A DNA stretch of 29,368 bases, taken from NCBI GenBank assembly GCA_964494385.1, contig CAZBSE010000021.1, positions 1-29,368 of the forward strand, in the 5' to 3' direction. Both the position numbers and the translations under genes were made by a program. Under the pieces are notes generated by a model. It ran no database searches, was not told where the DNA came from, and was given only the letters and a program-made list of their open reading frames with translations. The stretch's first letter is position 1. Every line of letters starts with the position of its first letter. Origin of the DNA: CAZBSE01 sp964494385 (GTDB lineage Bacteria; Actinomycetota; Humimicrobiia; Humimicrobiales; Humimicrobiaceae). This document shows, in pieces, positions 1 to 8,215 of this stretch.

Positions 1-75
1 ATAAAAATAAAGGTGGCAAAAAAAATATTCAAAAAGAAAAAACCCGAAGAGGAAGAAGCCAAAGAAGATTTCTAG
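1..75 (+). CDS. C-terminal end of a truncated unknown protein
   Basis: Frame 1 is open from the window edge to a TAG stop at 73-75. It gives about 24 residues with a lysine-rich stretch (KKIFKKKK) followed by an acidic stretch (EEEEAKEDF). Charged tails like this are common at the ends of many proteins, so no function can be given. The start lies outside the window. It could also be chance, because the frame is short and of low complexity. It would converge on the MATE gene at 133. Confidence 0.35.
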   Translation: MKIKVAKKIFKKKKPEEEEAKEDF

Positions 76-112
76 ACTGCTTAGGATACAGATACTGAGT
101 TTTTTAAGCAGT
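76..112. terminator. Inverted repeat between convergent genes
   Basis: The arms ACTGCTTA (76-83) and TAAGCAGT (105-112) are perfect 8-base inverted repeats with a 21-base loop. They begin right after the stop of the truncated plus-strand gene and lie 20 bases beyond the stop of the MATE gene. The position fits a shared terminator. The loop is long and no clean T-run follows on either strand, so this is tentative. Confidence 0.3.
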
Positions 113-132
113 GTCCGTTCACCGGGAGAACT

Positions 133-1494
133 CTAAAATTCTTTCTGCCGTAATGCCGTTATATTAAATTGTCTTATCTCCCTGAACACCCAGCCTCCGG
201 TAACTACTATTGATAGGAAATCGGCAACCGGAACAGCCATCCACACTCCGTTCAGTCCAAAGGCCAGGGGCAGCAAAAACGCCGCGGGTATTAGAAATAG
301 CACCTGTCTGGAAATGGTAAGAATAAGAGCAGGGGTAGCTTTTCCAATAGCCTGGAACAGTCCCCCGCCCAGCATCTGTATTCCGATAAAGGGCAGGAAT
401 ATTATTACTATTCTTAAGATATTGATCCCTTTACCTATCAGTTCCGCATCATTGCTAAATATACTTATTACGGGTTTTGGAAAAATCATCATAATTAAAA
501 AACCTGCTCCGGCAATAACAATGCTCCATATTGCAGCTATCCCCAGTACCTTTTTTACCCTGTGATAAAGCCCGGCGCCATAATTAAAGCCTACGATAGT
601 AGAAAACCCCTGCGTTATCCCGATCAGCGGCATCTGTATAAGGCTCAGCAGCCTGAGGCCTATTCCCATTATGGCAATATACAGATCGCTTCCATAAAAT
701 AGGAGCAGCCTGTTAAAGATAAGGATTATAAAACCGGCCATAGCGGACCTTATAAAAGATGGAAACCCCAAAAAGAGTATTTCCCTGGCAAGAGAAATTT
801 TCATCTTAAATACGGAGATATTAATCTTAAAAATGCTCCGGCCAAAAAGGATATATAAAATGACATAGGCTGAGCTTATGGCCTGGCTTATAACCGTAGC
901 AATAGCCGCACCTCTTATCCCCATACCCATCACAAAGATAAATATTGGATCAAGAATGATATTCATAACAGCTCCGATTCCCATAACATACATGGCAGCC
1001 CTGGGGCTGCCTTCCGCCCTTATGCAGCTGTTGCTGCTTATGGAAAAAGATAGAAAAACAAAACCGGCCAGGGTTATATAGGCATAATCCTTTGCATAAG
1101 GCAGAACCTGGGCGGACGCTCCGAAGAATACCAGAAACTTATTCATAAAAATATATATGAGAATCATGCAAAAGGCGCTTATCATCAGGTTGAGTATAAA
1201 TGCATTTCCAAATACATTCCGGGCAGTATCTTTTTTATTTTTTCCCAGCGCCCTTGAAATTACAGAGGCGCTCCCTATACCCATCATGGTCCCGATGCCC
1301 ATTATTATAAGCTGTATGGGCAGTACTATGGAAAGGGCGGCAATGGCAATGGAACCTACGCCTTTGCCTACGAATATTGTATCTATGATATTATAAAGTG
1401 CGCCTACTACCATTCCGATGGTAGCAGGCGCTGAAAACTTAAACAGCAGGCTGGTTAGATTCCCATTTAGCAGTAAATCATTTTTGGATCTCAT
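133..1494 (-). CDS. MATE-family multidrug/Na+ efflux transporter
   Basis: The 453-residue length and the regular pattern of about 12 hydrophobic segments fit the MATE family, which exports drugs or metabolites across the inner membrane using a Na+ or H+ gradient. The N-terminus (LLFKFSAPATIGMVVGALYN) is typical of MepA/DinF-like members. A second copy of the repeat begins with LAREILFLGFPSFIRSAM. The substrate cannot be read from the sequence. It is the last gene of the long minus-strand block and lies 55 bases from the LCP gene, with its own predicted promoter. The start codon at 1492-1494 has no clear ribosome-binding site. Confidence 0.93.
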   Translation of the reverse strand: MRSKNDLLLNGNLTSLLFKFSAPATIGMVVGALYNIIDTIFVGKGVGSIAIAALSIVLPIQLIIMGIGTMMGIGSASVISRALGKNKKDTARNVFGNAFILNLMISAFCMILIYIFMNKFLVFFGASAQVLPYAKDYAYITLAGFVFLSFSISSNSCIRAEGSPRAAMYVMGIGAVMNIILDPIFIFVMGMGIRGAAIATVISQAISSAYVILYILFGRSIFKINISVFKMKISLAREILFLGFPSFIRSAMAGFIILIFNRLLLFYGSDLYIAIMGIGLRLLSLIQMPLIGITQGFSTIVGFNYGAGLYHRVKKVLGIAAIWSIVIAGAGFLIMMIFPKPVISIFSNDAELIGKGINILRIVIIFLPFIGIQMLGGGLFQAIGKATPALILTISRQVLFLIPAAFLLPLAFGLNGVWMAVPVADFLSIVVTGGWVFREIRQFNITALRQKEF

Positions 1495-1509
1495 ATAGTC
1501 ATATTAACT

Positions 1510-1538
1510 ATAATCCCTGCAATATATAAAACTGACAA
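1510..1538 (-). promoter_or_regulatory. Predicted sigma70-type promoter of the MATE gene
   Basis: On the minus strand, TTGTCA (1533-1538) and GATTAT (1510-1515) are separated by 17 bases. The predicted start point falls only about 8 bases before the ATG at 1494. That leaves almost no leader, which agrees with the lack of a Shine-Dalgarno sequence. Confidence 0.45.
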
Positions 1539-1549
1539 TTAAATTTATG

Positions 1550-2824
1550 TTACTGATTCAGGATATTCTGGAAGAATTGATTCTTTTCCGCTTCATTATA
1601 GCCGACAGCGCTGGCTTTGCCGAACCACTGCGGCCATGAATTAAAGGTGGAAATATTAATATCCGAACTGTTCATGGAAAGTACCACCGGCAGTATTTGA
1701 GCTGCCTGGCTTATTGATATGTTGGTCCAGACATACTGCCCCATTGTGCTTAAAAAGCTGGACAGGTTTCCGGAATTAACCATTGATCTCTTCTGCATCA
1801 GTAAATCAGCCATAAGCATGGCAGCCTGTCTCTCCCTGGAATATGCGCCTCCGCCGTAGAGTGATCTTCCATGCCTTGCCCTGGAAAGAGCAAGAGCCTG
1901 GGTCCCGTTTATGTGATGGGTTCCGGTGCTCAGATAACATCCCGAAAATCCATCAGCTATATTTTCTTCTACCGTAACACTAACGCCGCTGAAATAATCA
2001 ATCAGGGGCACAAATCCGTCAAAATCAGTTATAACGTAGAAATCAATCTCGGCACCGGTAAATTGTTCAAACTTGCTAACAGCATAATCGTTTCCTCCCG
2101 AAGCATGATACCCGTTAATTTTACGCCCTCCGAACCAGGTATCGCGGGGTATGGTGACCAGGTATGCCTTTCCGGTATCAAGATTCATATGAACAAAAAT
2201 ATTAATATCCGTTCTTCCGCTGATCCTACCGCCAGCTCTGTCATGGGCACTGTCATCTCCCCAGATAATAAAATTAACTTTTCTTCCCGCATGGAAACCC
2301 GACGCTCCGCCTGAACTGTAACCAGAAGCCGCTGAAGCTGTTGAAGCAGTATAAGTCGGGGCACCGGCATAAGAAGTAATACCATAGTTACTGCACAGCT
2401 GGGCAAATTCCTGTGACTTTAAGAAACCGTCCAGAACAGACTTTCTGCTCATACCGCCGGCAAGCCTTTCCAGCCAGATACCGTATCCGCCTGCATCAGG
2501 TTCTCTATCAAAAAACGCTTTATAGAGTATGGTGACAAATACTTCGTTAGAATGATTCTGCCCGGTAAACTCTTCGCTTAAGACAAAACCTTCCGCAACG
2601 TCCGCACCGGTCCTGGAACCGTTCATAAGGCGTCCCACCCACTCATTCAGTCCTTCCGGATCAGGCTGTCTTCCCAGGCACTGTACGTAAAAACGGGTCA
2701 CAAAACTCTGTATCTGTTCCGCAGAACCTCCATTAATGGCAGTAGGGAAAAGAGTTATAACCAAAACTCCCACCAGAACCACTATTAAAAGGTATTTGGC
2801 TTTGGAAAATATTTTCCTTGTCAT
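1550..2824 (-). CDS. LytR-CpsA-Psr (LCP) family protein with N-terminal DUF4214 module
   Basis: LCP enzymes transfer polyisoprenoid-linked polymers such as teichoic acids or capsule onto peptidoglycan on the outer face of the membrane. Residues 10-28 form a signal anchor. Residues 38-145 contain two DUF4214-type repeats, each ending near SEEF or SQEF and carrying GRQPDPEGLNEW or DREPDAGGYGIW. Residues 151-178 are a Ser/Thr/Ala/Gly linker. The LCP domain spans about 183-345: WGDD (188-191), R-T-D (204-206), IPRDT (225-229), KINGYHASGGND, and the late Arg set SRARH (314-318) and R-E-R-Q (330-333), which in the family bind the lipid pyrophosphate. The ATG has a good site (AGGGAG, 6 bases away). 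It appears to be a single-gene unit. The fusion with DUF4214 is unusual (see findings). Confidence 0.85.
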   Translation of the reverse strand: MTRKIFSKAKYLLIVVLVGVLVITLFPTAINGGSAEQIQSFVTRFYVQCLGRQPDPEGLNEWVGRLMNGSRTGADVAEGFVLSEEFTGQNHSNEVFVTILYKAFFDREPDAGGYGIWLERLAGGMSRKSVLDGFLKSQEFAQLCSNYGITSYAGAPTYTASTASAASGYSSGGASGFHAGRKVNFIIWGDDSAHDRAGGRISGRTDINIFVHMNLDTGKAYLVTIPRDTWFGGRKINGYHASGGNDYAVSKFEQFTGAEIDFYVITDFDGFVPLIDYFSGVSVTVEENIADGFSGCYLSTGTHHINGTQALALSRARHGRSLYGGGAYSRERQAAMLMADLLMQKRSMVNSGNLSSFLSTMGQYVWTNISISQAAQILPVVLSMNSSDINISTFNSWPQWFGKASAVGYNEAEKNQFFQNILNQ

Positions 2825-2877
2825 AGTTTACTCCCTGTAAAATTAAATGATATTTGTACTCGTTGAAATTTCACACT

Positions 2878-2905
2878 ATTATATAGTATGCAAACGTTTT
2901 TTCAA
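2878..2905 (-). promoter_or_regulatory. Predicted sigma70-type promoter of the LCP gene
   Basis: On the minus strand, TTGAAA (2900-2905) and a perfect TATAAT (2878-2883) lie 16 bases apart. Transcription would start near 2871, giving a leader of about 47 bases that contains AGGGAG before the ATG. The -35 box lies just past the end of the DUF2400 gene, so the LCP gene is probably transcribed separately. Confidence 0.6.
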
Positions 2906-2916
2906 AGTTAAAAACA

Positions 2917-3708
2917 TCAGCTAATACATCGTTTTAAAAAAATATCTTCAATTTTATTCATTCCCAGCCTGGTCAGTGCAAAATCATACCTTACCGGGTC
3001 ATCCCTGCTGATTTTTCTGAAAGCAGAGGTTATCTCCAGGGCAGTTTTAATATCGGCCTGTTTCCTTGCGGTCATGCCTAACTTGACCGAAATCCTGTAC
3101 ATATGAGTATCAAGGGGAATGATCAATCCAGATTTTGGAACTTTTTCCCAGCCCCCCGGATCTACATTATCCCTGCGTACCATCCAGCGCAGATAAAGAT
3201 TAATCCTCTTAAAAGCGCTGTTCCCCATCGGTGACGGCATTAAGCTATTGCATCTGTTTTTAGCAGAAATATTAAGAGCGGCTGCAAAATCCAAAACGGC
3301 AGAGATAACTGTCGCTTCCTTTTTGCTCATCCCCTTCAAAAAGCAGCCGTTCAGTGACCCATGCTCCATTATGGTATTTTTTATATTGACAAGCAGACAG
3401 GATAATTCCTCTCCGGTGGTAAATCTGTGTTTGAAATCGGCAAAGGTTTTATAAATCAGGCCCTTTGAAGATTCTTTTAAAAATAATGAAGGAGCAGGTG
3501 TCATTCTTTCCAGAACCAGGGCCACACTTTTAAGTATTTGGGCTACCCTGCCGTAAGCTAATGATGAAGCAACCAGTCCTGCAATCTCACGGTCACTTAT
3601 ATTTTCATATCTGTACAGGAATTCCAGAGGATCAGGATGAACAAATTTCCTGTTATTATAATATTGATATAATCTGTCCAGCTCTTTTTTAAGCTTCGAA
3701 AACTCCAT
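2917..3708 (-). CDS. DUF2400 / TIGR02757 family protein
   Basis: The 263-residue protein carries the hallmarks of the TIGR02757/DUF2400 family: HPDPLEFLYRY (24-34), SSLAYGRV (48-55), WMVRRDNVDPGGW (175-187) and IPLDTH (197-202). The late block resembles the catalytic region of helix-hairpin-helix DNA glycosylases, so a role in nucleic-acid repair is possible, but the family function is not established. The start lies 13 bases after the fprA stop. An AGG overlapping that stop region is the only possible ribosome-binding site, which suggests translational coupling. It is the last gene of the dfx-fprA operon. Confidence 0.85.
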   Translation of the reverse strand: MEFSKLKKELDRLYQYYNNRKFVHPDPLEFLYRYENISDREIAGLVASSLAYGRVAQILKSVALVLERMTPAPSLFLKESSKGLIYKTFADFKHRFTTGEELSCLLVNIKNTIMEHGSLNGCFLKGMSKKEATVISAVLDFAAALNISAKNRCNSLMPSPMGNSAFKRINLYLRWMVRRDNVDPGGWEKVPKSGLIIPLDTHMYRISVKLGMTARKQADIKTALEITSAFRKISRDDPVRYDFALTRLGMNKIEDIFLKRCIS

Positions 3709-3721
3709 TAATCTACAAGCC

Positions 3722-4918
3722 TTAGTATAATTTCCCCATATCTTTAATTTCTTTATGTTTTAAACGTATTTTTTCTGCCAGTTGATCCAGAAGCGCCAGA
3801 TCTTTGTCTCGCGGGTACCCTTTTATAATCACCGGGTCTATAATCCCGGATTTTAAAGTGGATACCAGAGCCTTGAGTATGTCAACGGTTTTTCCTCCCC
3901 AGCCGTAGGAACCTATTATTGATATAAACTTCAATTTCGGTCTTAATGCTCTTATCAGGTAAGCAGCGTATACTATATTGGGATGGGGACCGGCCAGCAC
4001 GGTAGGAACTCCTATTACTGCTGTAGCAGCATCAACCAGCGCCATGGCAAGCTCCCCGATATCAGAGTCTGTAAGATGAAAGATTTTAACCGTTATTCCT
4101 TTTTTATCAAGCGCCTTGCTCAAATGCTCCACCATTTTTTCCGTACTGCCGTGCATGGATATGTAAGGTATTACAACTTCATTTTTCACCTTATCAGATG
4201 ACCATTCCTTATACGCACTTATAATAAAATCTATATTATCATGAATAGGACCATGGCTGGGCGCAATAAGTTCTATGTCAAGGCCCTTAATCTTTTCTAT
4301 ATTCTTTATTATGCTGGTTTTAAAAGGCATCATAATTTCAGCATAATAGCGCTTTGCGGCGCTGTATATCTTCTTCTCATCCTTTACGAAAAGTTCATCC
4401 GATGCATAATGGGAACCAAAAAAATCACAGCTGAAAAGTATTTTATCTTCCTTTAAGTATACGGACATTGTTTCGGGCCAGTGAACCCAGGGAGTAAAAA
4501 TAAACTTAAGCGTCTTATCTCCCAGAGAGACTGTATCACCTTCTCCAACTGTCATTAATCTTTCTTCCGGTATCCGGAGTAAATCAATAAGCATTGATCT
4601 GCATTTATCATTGGTTACAATTTTTGACCCGGTGTATCTTTTTATAAGTTTGGGCAGCGACCCCGAGTGGTCCTGCTCTGCATGGTTGGATATAATATAA
4701 TCTATTTTATCAATATTTAGCTTTTTTAAATTTTCATCCAGTACGCTGTACATCGGCGGATCCACGCTGTCTATCAAAGCAGTTTTTTCGGACCCTTTTA
4801 CCAGATAAGAATTATAAGAAGTCCCGTCGGGAAGGGGGATCAACTCGTCAAATAACCTCCTGTCCCTATCCAGAGCTCCTACCGAATAAACATCTTCTCT
4901 TATCTTTTGTGCACTCAC
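3722..4918 (-). CDS. fprA: A-type flavoprotein (flavodiiron O2/NO reductase)
   Basis: Flavodiiron proteins reduce oxygen to water, or NO to N2O, in the cytoplasm of anaerobes. The N-terminal metallo-beta-lactamase-like half has the expected di-iron ligands: H79, E81 and D83 in HAEQDHSG, H146 in WVHWPETM, D165 in CDFFGSH, and H222 in PSHGPI. The C-terminal flavodoxin domain (about 247-390) starts with an FMN loop, SMHGSTEKM. The length of 398 is standard for class A, with no extra rubredoxin domain. The start is GTG at 4916-4918, with AAAGGA about 10 bases upstream; the nearby ATG is followed at once by a stop. It lies 97 bases after desulfoferrodoxin, with a strong hairpin between them. Electrons could come from a rubredoxin-type partner not seen in this window. 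Confidence 0.95.
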   Translation of the reverse strand: MSAQKIREDVYSVGALDRDRRLFDELIPLPDGTSYNSYLVKGSEKTALIDSVDPPMYSVLDENLKKLNIDKIDYIISNHAEQDHSGSLPKLIKRYTGSKIVTNDKCRSMLIDLLRIPEERLMTVGEGDTVSLGDKTLKFIFTPWVHWPETMSVYLKEDKILFSCDFFGSHYASDELFVKDEKKIYSAAKRYYAEIMMPFKTSIIKNIEKIKGLDIELIAPSHGPIHDNIDFIISAYKEWSSDKVKNEVVIPYISMHGSTEKMVEHLSKALDKKGITVKIFHLTDSDIGELAMALVDAATAVIGVPTVLAGPHPNIVYAAYLIRALRPKLKFISIIGSYGWGGKTVDILKALVSTLKSGIIDPVIIKGYPRDKDLALLDQLAEKIRLKHKEIKDMGKLY

Positions 4919-4945
4919 TTTTATTTCATCCTTTCTTTATTACAC

Positions 4946-4981
4946 GTATGACCACACCTCCGGGATGAGGTGCGGCCATAC
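4946..4981 (-). other. Strand-specific 15-bp RNA hairpin between dfx and fprA
   Basis: The arms at 4946-4960 and 4967-4981 enclose a 6-base loop. In minus-strand RNA all 15 positions pair, two of them as G-U wobbles. In plus-strand RNA the same two positions would be A-C mismatches, so the structure belongs to the dfx-fprA transcript. No U-run follows, and only 27 bases separate it from the fprA start. That argues against a simple terminator and for an RNA-processing, stability or attenuation element. Confidence 0.7.
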
Positions 4982-5015
4982 AATTAACTATAACCGTTTA
5001 TTTTTCGTTATCCAA

Positions 5016-5399
5016 TCATTCTTTCTTCCACAGCCCATGGATATTGCAGTATTCCCTGACAGTTATATTATCCGATTTTATACAGAATTCAGCCTCGGGT
5101 GCATCTCCTGGCTTCAGGAACTGCCTGTAGGCTATCCCGTCCACTACTGCCTCGATCCATTCAATATGATGCTCTTCCACCATAGGATGGACAATACTTC
5201 CCACTTTGACCTTGAACCCGTTTTCCGTTTTTTCGATAACGGGTACATGCTTTTCCGGCAGCGGACTGATGCCAATCTCACTTTCTTTGCACAGCTTCAT
5301 GGGCTGGCCGCAGCAGACAAGTTCTCCCTCTCCTTCATGCAGGACCTCTACAATATTGCCGCATACTTCACACTTATATATTTGCAGTTTCTCTGTCAT
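5016..5399 (-). CDS. dfx: Desulfoferrodoxin (superoxide reductase, two-iron class)
   Basis: It reduces superoxide to peroxide without releasing oxygen, a typical defence of anaerobes. Residues 1-36 form the desulforedoxin domain with C10, C13, C29 and C30. The catalytic centre has H51, H71, H77, C118 and H121, plus E49 and K50 in the EKHVP motif, all at the family spacing. The start is placed at 5399 because AAAGGAGG lies 6 bases upstream; an in-frame ATG at 5444 lacks a site and would add 15 non-conserved residues. It begins 72 bases after the ligase-ACP-PlsC gene and is followed by fprA, so superoxide and oxygen removal are probably co-transcribed. Confidence 0.95.
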   Translation of the reverse strand: MTEKLQIYKCEVCGNIVEVLHEGEGELVCCGQPMKLCKESEIGISPLPEKHVPVIEKTENGFKVKVGSIVHPMVEEHHIEWIEAVVDGIAYRQFLKPGDAPEAEFCIKSDNITVREYCNIHGLWKKE

Positions 5400-5471
5400 T
5401 TTATCCTCCTTTACGTATTTAATATATTTTCTTACAACCGCCAAAATAGTGCAAATGAAAACCAGCCGGGA

Positions 5472-8000
5472 TCAAAGGGATTTTACGGCTCTTTCAATTA
5501 TCTTTCCGATTTTTCTGTAATTTTCGCTTTTAAATTTAAGCGGCTGCCCGAAGCTGACTCTTACCAGGGGCCATCCGGGCAGGTGTCCCCACGGCAGTAT
5601 CCCATTTCTTAAAATATTAAAAAGTCCCCTGATCCTTACCGGAACCACAGAAACTTCCATATCGGATGCTATTACTCCCGCTCCGGGTTCAAAATCCTTA
5701 ATATTGCCATCCGTGGTTACCCTCCCTTCGGGATAAATCAAGATAGACCAACCCCTGCTTATCAGTTTTCCGATATTTTCCATACTCTGCCTGAATCCGT
5801 GTATTCTGGAAAGAGGACAGGCGCTTATGAATAAATTCACCAGAAGGTAAAAACCAAGCGCCTCTATTGCTCTCCTCAGCCATATACCCGTGCCGTAAAA
5901 GAAATGATTGAAGTGATATTCTATTGACATAAGGACTATCAGCCTGTTTCTTAACGGCGGCGGCAGGGAGTAAAGAATTACAAAAGTATCCAGATGGCTG
6001 CTGTGGTTAGAAGCGAAGACAACCGGACCTTCCAGATTTTTTAAATTTTCTCTTCCCTCAACCTTAAGCCTGTAAATCAGGGACATAAACGGATACAGGA
6101 TATACTGAAAAATCATTCTGATTATTTTGACAGGAGCCCTGAAGGGTAAGCTGTAAAACGGCATCCTGCGGGATTCCTTCCCCGGAGATCTAATCAGGCT
6201 TTCAAGTTCCCCGACAGTGGTGCTGCCCGTGATGAGCGAATCATCCAGTTCCATATCATACTTCTGCTCTATGGCACCCGCAAGCTGGATAAGATCAAGG
6301 GAGTCAAGACCAAGGTCTTTTTCCAGTTCTGCTTTCTTTTTAAAATTTTCCGGCTTTATCTTATGCAGGCTGCTGATAACCTGCATTATCTTATATGACT
6401 GTCCGGGAATCTTCGGCACCGCAGCCTCTTTCGGTTTCCTTTTTTGATACAGAGCTTTCAGTACCTCATTCTTTTTAATCTTCCCGGTCGCAGTCCTTGG
6501 AAAATCACTGCCTTCCCATATGCTGCAGCTATTTATATGCTGGTATACAGTTAACTTTTTATTTGCACTTTCTACCGCCTTTCCGGGATTATTCCCATAC
6601 CCGCCCTTCAGTATCAACGCCGCATGAATTTCTATGTTCCCTCCCTGCTTTAATCCCACAACCGCACAATCCTTTACGGATTTGAATGTTTTTAAGACGG
6701 ACTCAATATCTTCAGGATAAATATTTATGCCATCCTGCCTTACTATAACCTCGTCTTTCCTTCCTTTAAAATACATATTTCCGTTCTTATCCATTTCTGC
6801 CAAGTCCCCGGTCCTAAACCAGCCTTCAGAAAAAGTTTTTTTCGTCAGTCCGGGATCCTTATAATACCCGGGAGTCACATTATCGCCTTTTACATATATC
6901 TCTCCTCCAGCCAGACGTACCTGCTGGCCTTCCAGAACGCTTCCGATGGATCCTGCTCCGATACGGGCAGGATCTGCCAGGGTTATAAGCGGAGCCGCTT
7001 CGGTCAATCCATAGCCCTGGAAAATGGTGTATGCTATGCATCTCCAGAACTTATCTAAATTGCTGTCAAAAGCGGCTCCACCCACAATCATGACTGCCAG
7101 CCTCCAGCCCAGCTTCAGGTGAATATTAAGGAAAGCAATAAACCGCAGCGGCCATTTAATTTTTTTAAACATATTATATTTTTTTTCAAATGCTGCGCTG
7201 TCCAGATTGAAATTCTTTATTATGTAATCCTTCAGCAGTTCCAATATTACGGGAAGTGTTCCCAGGATCCATACTTTTTCTTCCTTCACTGCTTTTACTA
7301 AATCCCGTGGATTGACGCTGTCAGTAAAGACCACGGAACTTCCTATCATTATTGGAACATAGATTCCAATAAGCTGCCCGTACATATGGCTCAGCGGTAC
7401 CACTGATAGAATCTTTAATTTCCACATAAGGCGGAAGAAATTTTTCCATCTGTCCATAACCGGTAAAATGGATTTCAGATTAGCTTCAATATTACGGTGA
7501 GTTATCATTACCCCTTTGGGTTCTGCAGTTGTGCCGGAGGTAAAAACAATCTGTGCCAGGGTACCGGCTCCTATAGTTGCTTTCTTATGTTCAAAAGGCG
7601 GCATAGACGATAAGCACTCTTCAAAATCTCTCATTCCGATTGATTTTACGCCAAAAAATTTATTCTCACTGCCACCGCATACTGCCAGTTTAGGATTTAC
7701 CTTATCCCTGACTTTCCTGTCAAAATCATCACTGGAATTTACATCAAGCGGTACCACAACTACGCCTCTTATCAGACATCCCAGATAAGCCGCTACCCAT
7801 TCGGGGCGGTTCTTTCCTTTTATTATGACCCTGTCGCCTGCGGCTACCCCAAGCTTCCGGAGCAGCCCTGCGAATCTTAACGCATGATTGTAGACCTTAT
7901 TGAAGCTCCAGGACAATGTCCTGTACTTTCCCCTGTAGCAGAAATAATTTTTTGTGGATTTAATATTGTTATCGATATAGGCAATCAAACCTGAACTCAT
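5472..8000 (-). CDS. Fused acyl-adenylate ligase - acyl carrier protein - PlsC acyltransferase
   Basis: Three domains sit in one 842-residue chain. The first (about 1-515) is an AMP-binding ligase that activates a fatty acid: FTSGTTAEPKG (153-163), YGLTE (330-334), TGD (397-399), GRKDE and catalytic K507 in TGKIKK. The second (about 535-605) is an acyl carrier domain with attachment serine S567 in LGLDSLDL. The third (about 640-815) is a glycerolipid acyltransferase with H666-x4-D671 (NHSSHLD) and YPEGR (756-760). A hydrophobic stretch before 640 suggests membrane contact. Inference: the ligase loads the built-in carrier and the acyltransferase moves the chain to a lysolipid or other alcohol. 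This resembles Aas, but with reversed domain order and an added carrier. Start ATG; site GAAGG. Confidence 0.9.
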   Translation of the reverse strand: MSSGLIAYIDNNIKSTKNYFCYRGKYRTLSWSFNKVYNHALRFAGLLRKLGVAAGDRVIIKGKNRPEWVAAYLGCLIRGVVVVPLDVNSSDDFDRKVRDKVNPKLAVCGGSENKFFGVKSIGMRDFEECLSSMPPFEHKKATIGAGTLAQIVFTSGTTAEPKGVMITHRNIEANLKSILPVMDRWKNFFRLMWKLKILSVVPLSHMYGQLIGIYVPIMIGSSVVFTDSVNPRDLVKAVKEEKVWILGTLPVILELLKDYIIKNFNLDSAAFEKKYNMFKKIKWPLRFIAFLNIHLKLGWRLAVMIVGGAAFDSNLDKFWRCIAYTIFQGYGLTEAAPLITLADPARIGAGSIGSVLEGQQVRLAGGEIYVKGDNVTPGYYKDPGLTKKTFSEGWFRTGDLAEMDKNGNMYFKGRKDEVIVRQDGINIYPEDIESVLKTFKSVKDCAVVGLKQGGNIEIHAALILKGGYGNNPGKAVESANKKLTVYQHINSCSIWEGSDFPRTATGKIKKNEVLKALYQKRKPKEAAVPKIPGQSYKIMQVISSLHKIKPENFKKKAELEKDLGLDSLDLIQLAGAIEQKYDMELDDSLITGSTTVGELESLIRSPGKESRRMPFYSLPFRAPVKIIRMIFQYILYPFMSLIYRLKVEGRENLKNLEGPVVFASNHSSHLDTFVILYSLPPPLRNRLIVLMSIEYHFNHFFYGTGIWLRRAIEALGFYLLVNLFISACPLSRIHGFRQSMENIGKLISRGWSILIYPEGRVTTDGNIKDFEPGAGVIASDMEVSVVPVRIRGLFNILRNGILPWGHLPGWPLVRVSFGQPLKFKSENYRKIGKIIERAVKSL

Positions 8001-8055
8001 AAGATACCGCCTTCTTCCGAAAACAACATTATTAAAAAGGATTAATCATCCTTAA

Positions 8056-8071
8056 AGGCAACTGTCGGGTA
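8056..8071. promoter_or_regulatory. Possible TetR operator in the leader of the ligase fusion gene
   Basis: This 16-base stretch matches the proposed TetR operator at 9884-9899 at 10 of 16 positions. It shares the half AACTGNNNGGTA with the same spacing. It lies about 11-26 bases after the predicted start point of the fusion gene, where a bound repressor could block transcription. The left half is poorly conserved, so this is a hypothesis. Confidence 0.3.
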
Positions 8072-8088
8072 ATTTGGTCTTCCATTTT

Positions 8089-8117
8089 ATTATAAGTAGT
8101 TAAAGTTCCTTAATCAA
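8089..8117 (-). promoter_or_regulatory. Predicted strong sigma70-type promoter of the ligase fusion gene
   Basis: On the minus strand, TTGATT (8112-8117) and a perfect TATAAT (8089-8094) are separated by the ideal 17 bases. The start point would be near 8082, giving a leader of about 80 bases. The fusion gene can therefore be controlled apart from the SDR gene that ends 215 bases upstream. Confidence 0.6.
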
Positions 8118-8215
8118 TAGGTGCAGAATTTAAAACTATTGAATCTACGGGTAATTAAAATAGGAAGCGGTTAATTTAATGCCGCTGTAAATCAAATTAT
8201 TAAAAATTTCAGGGA

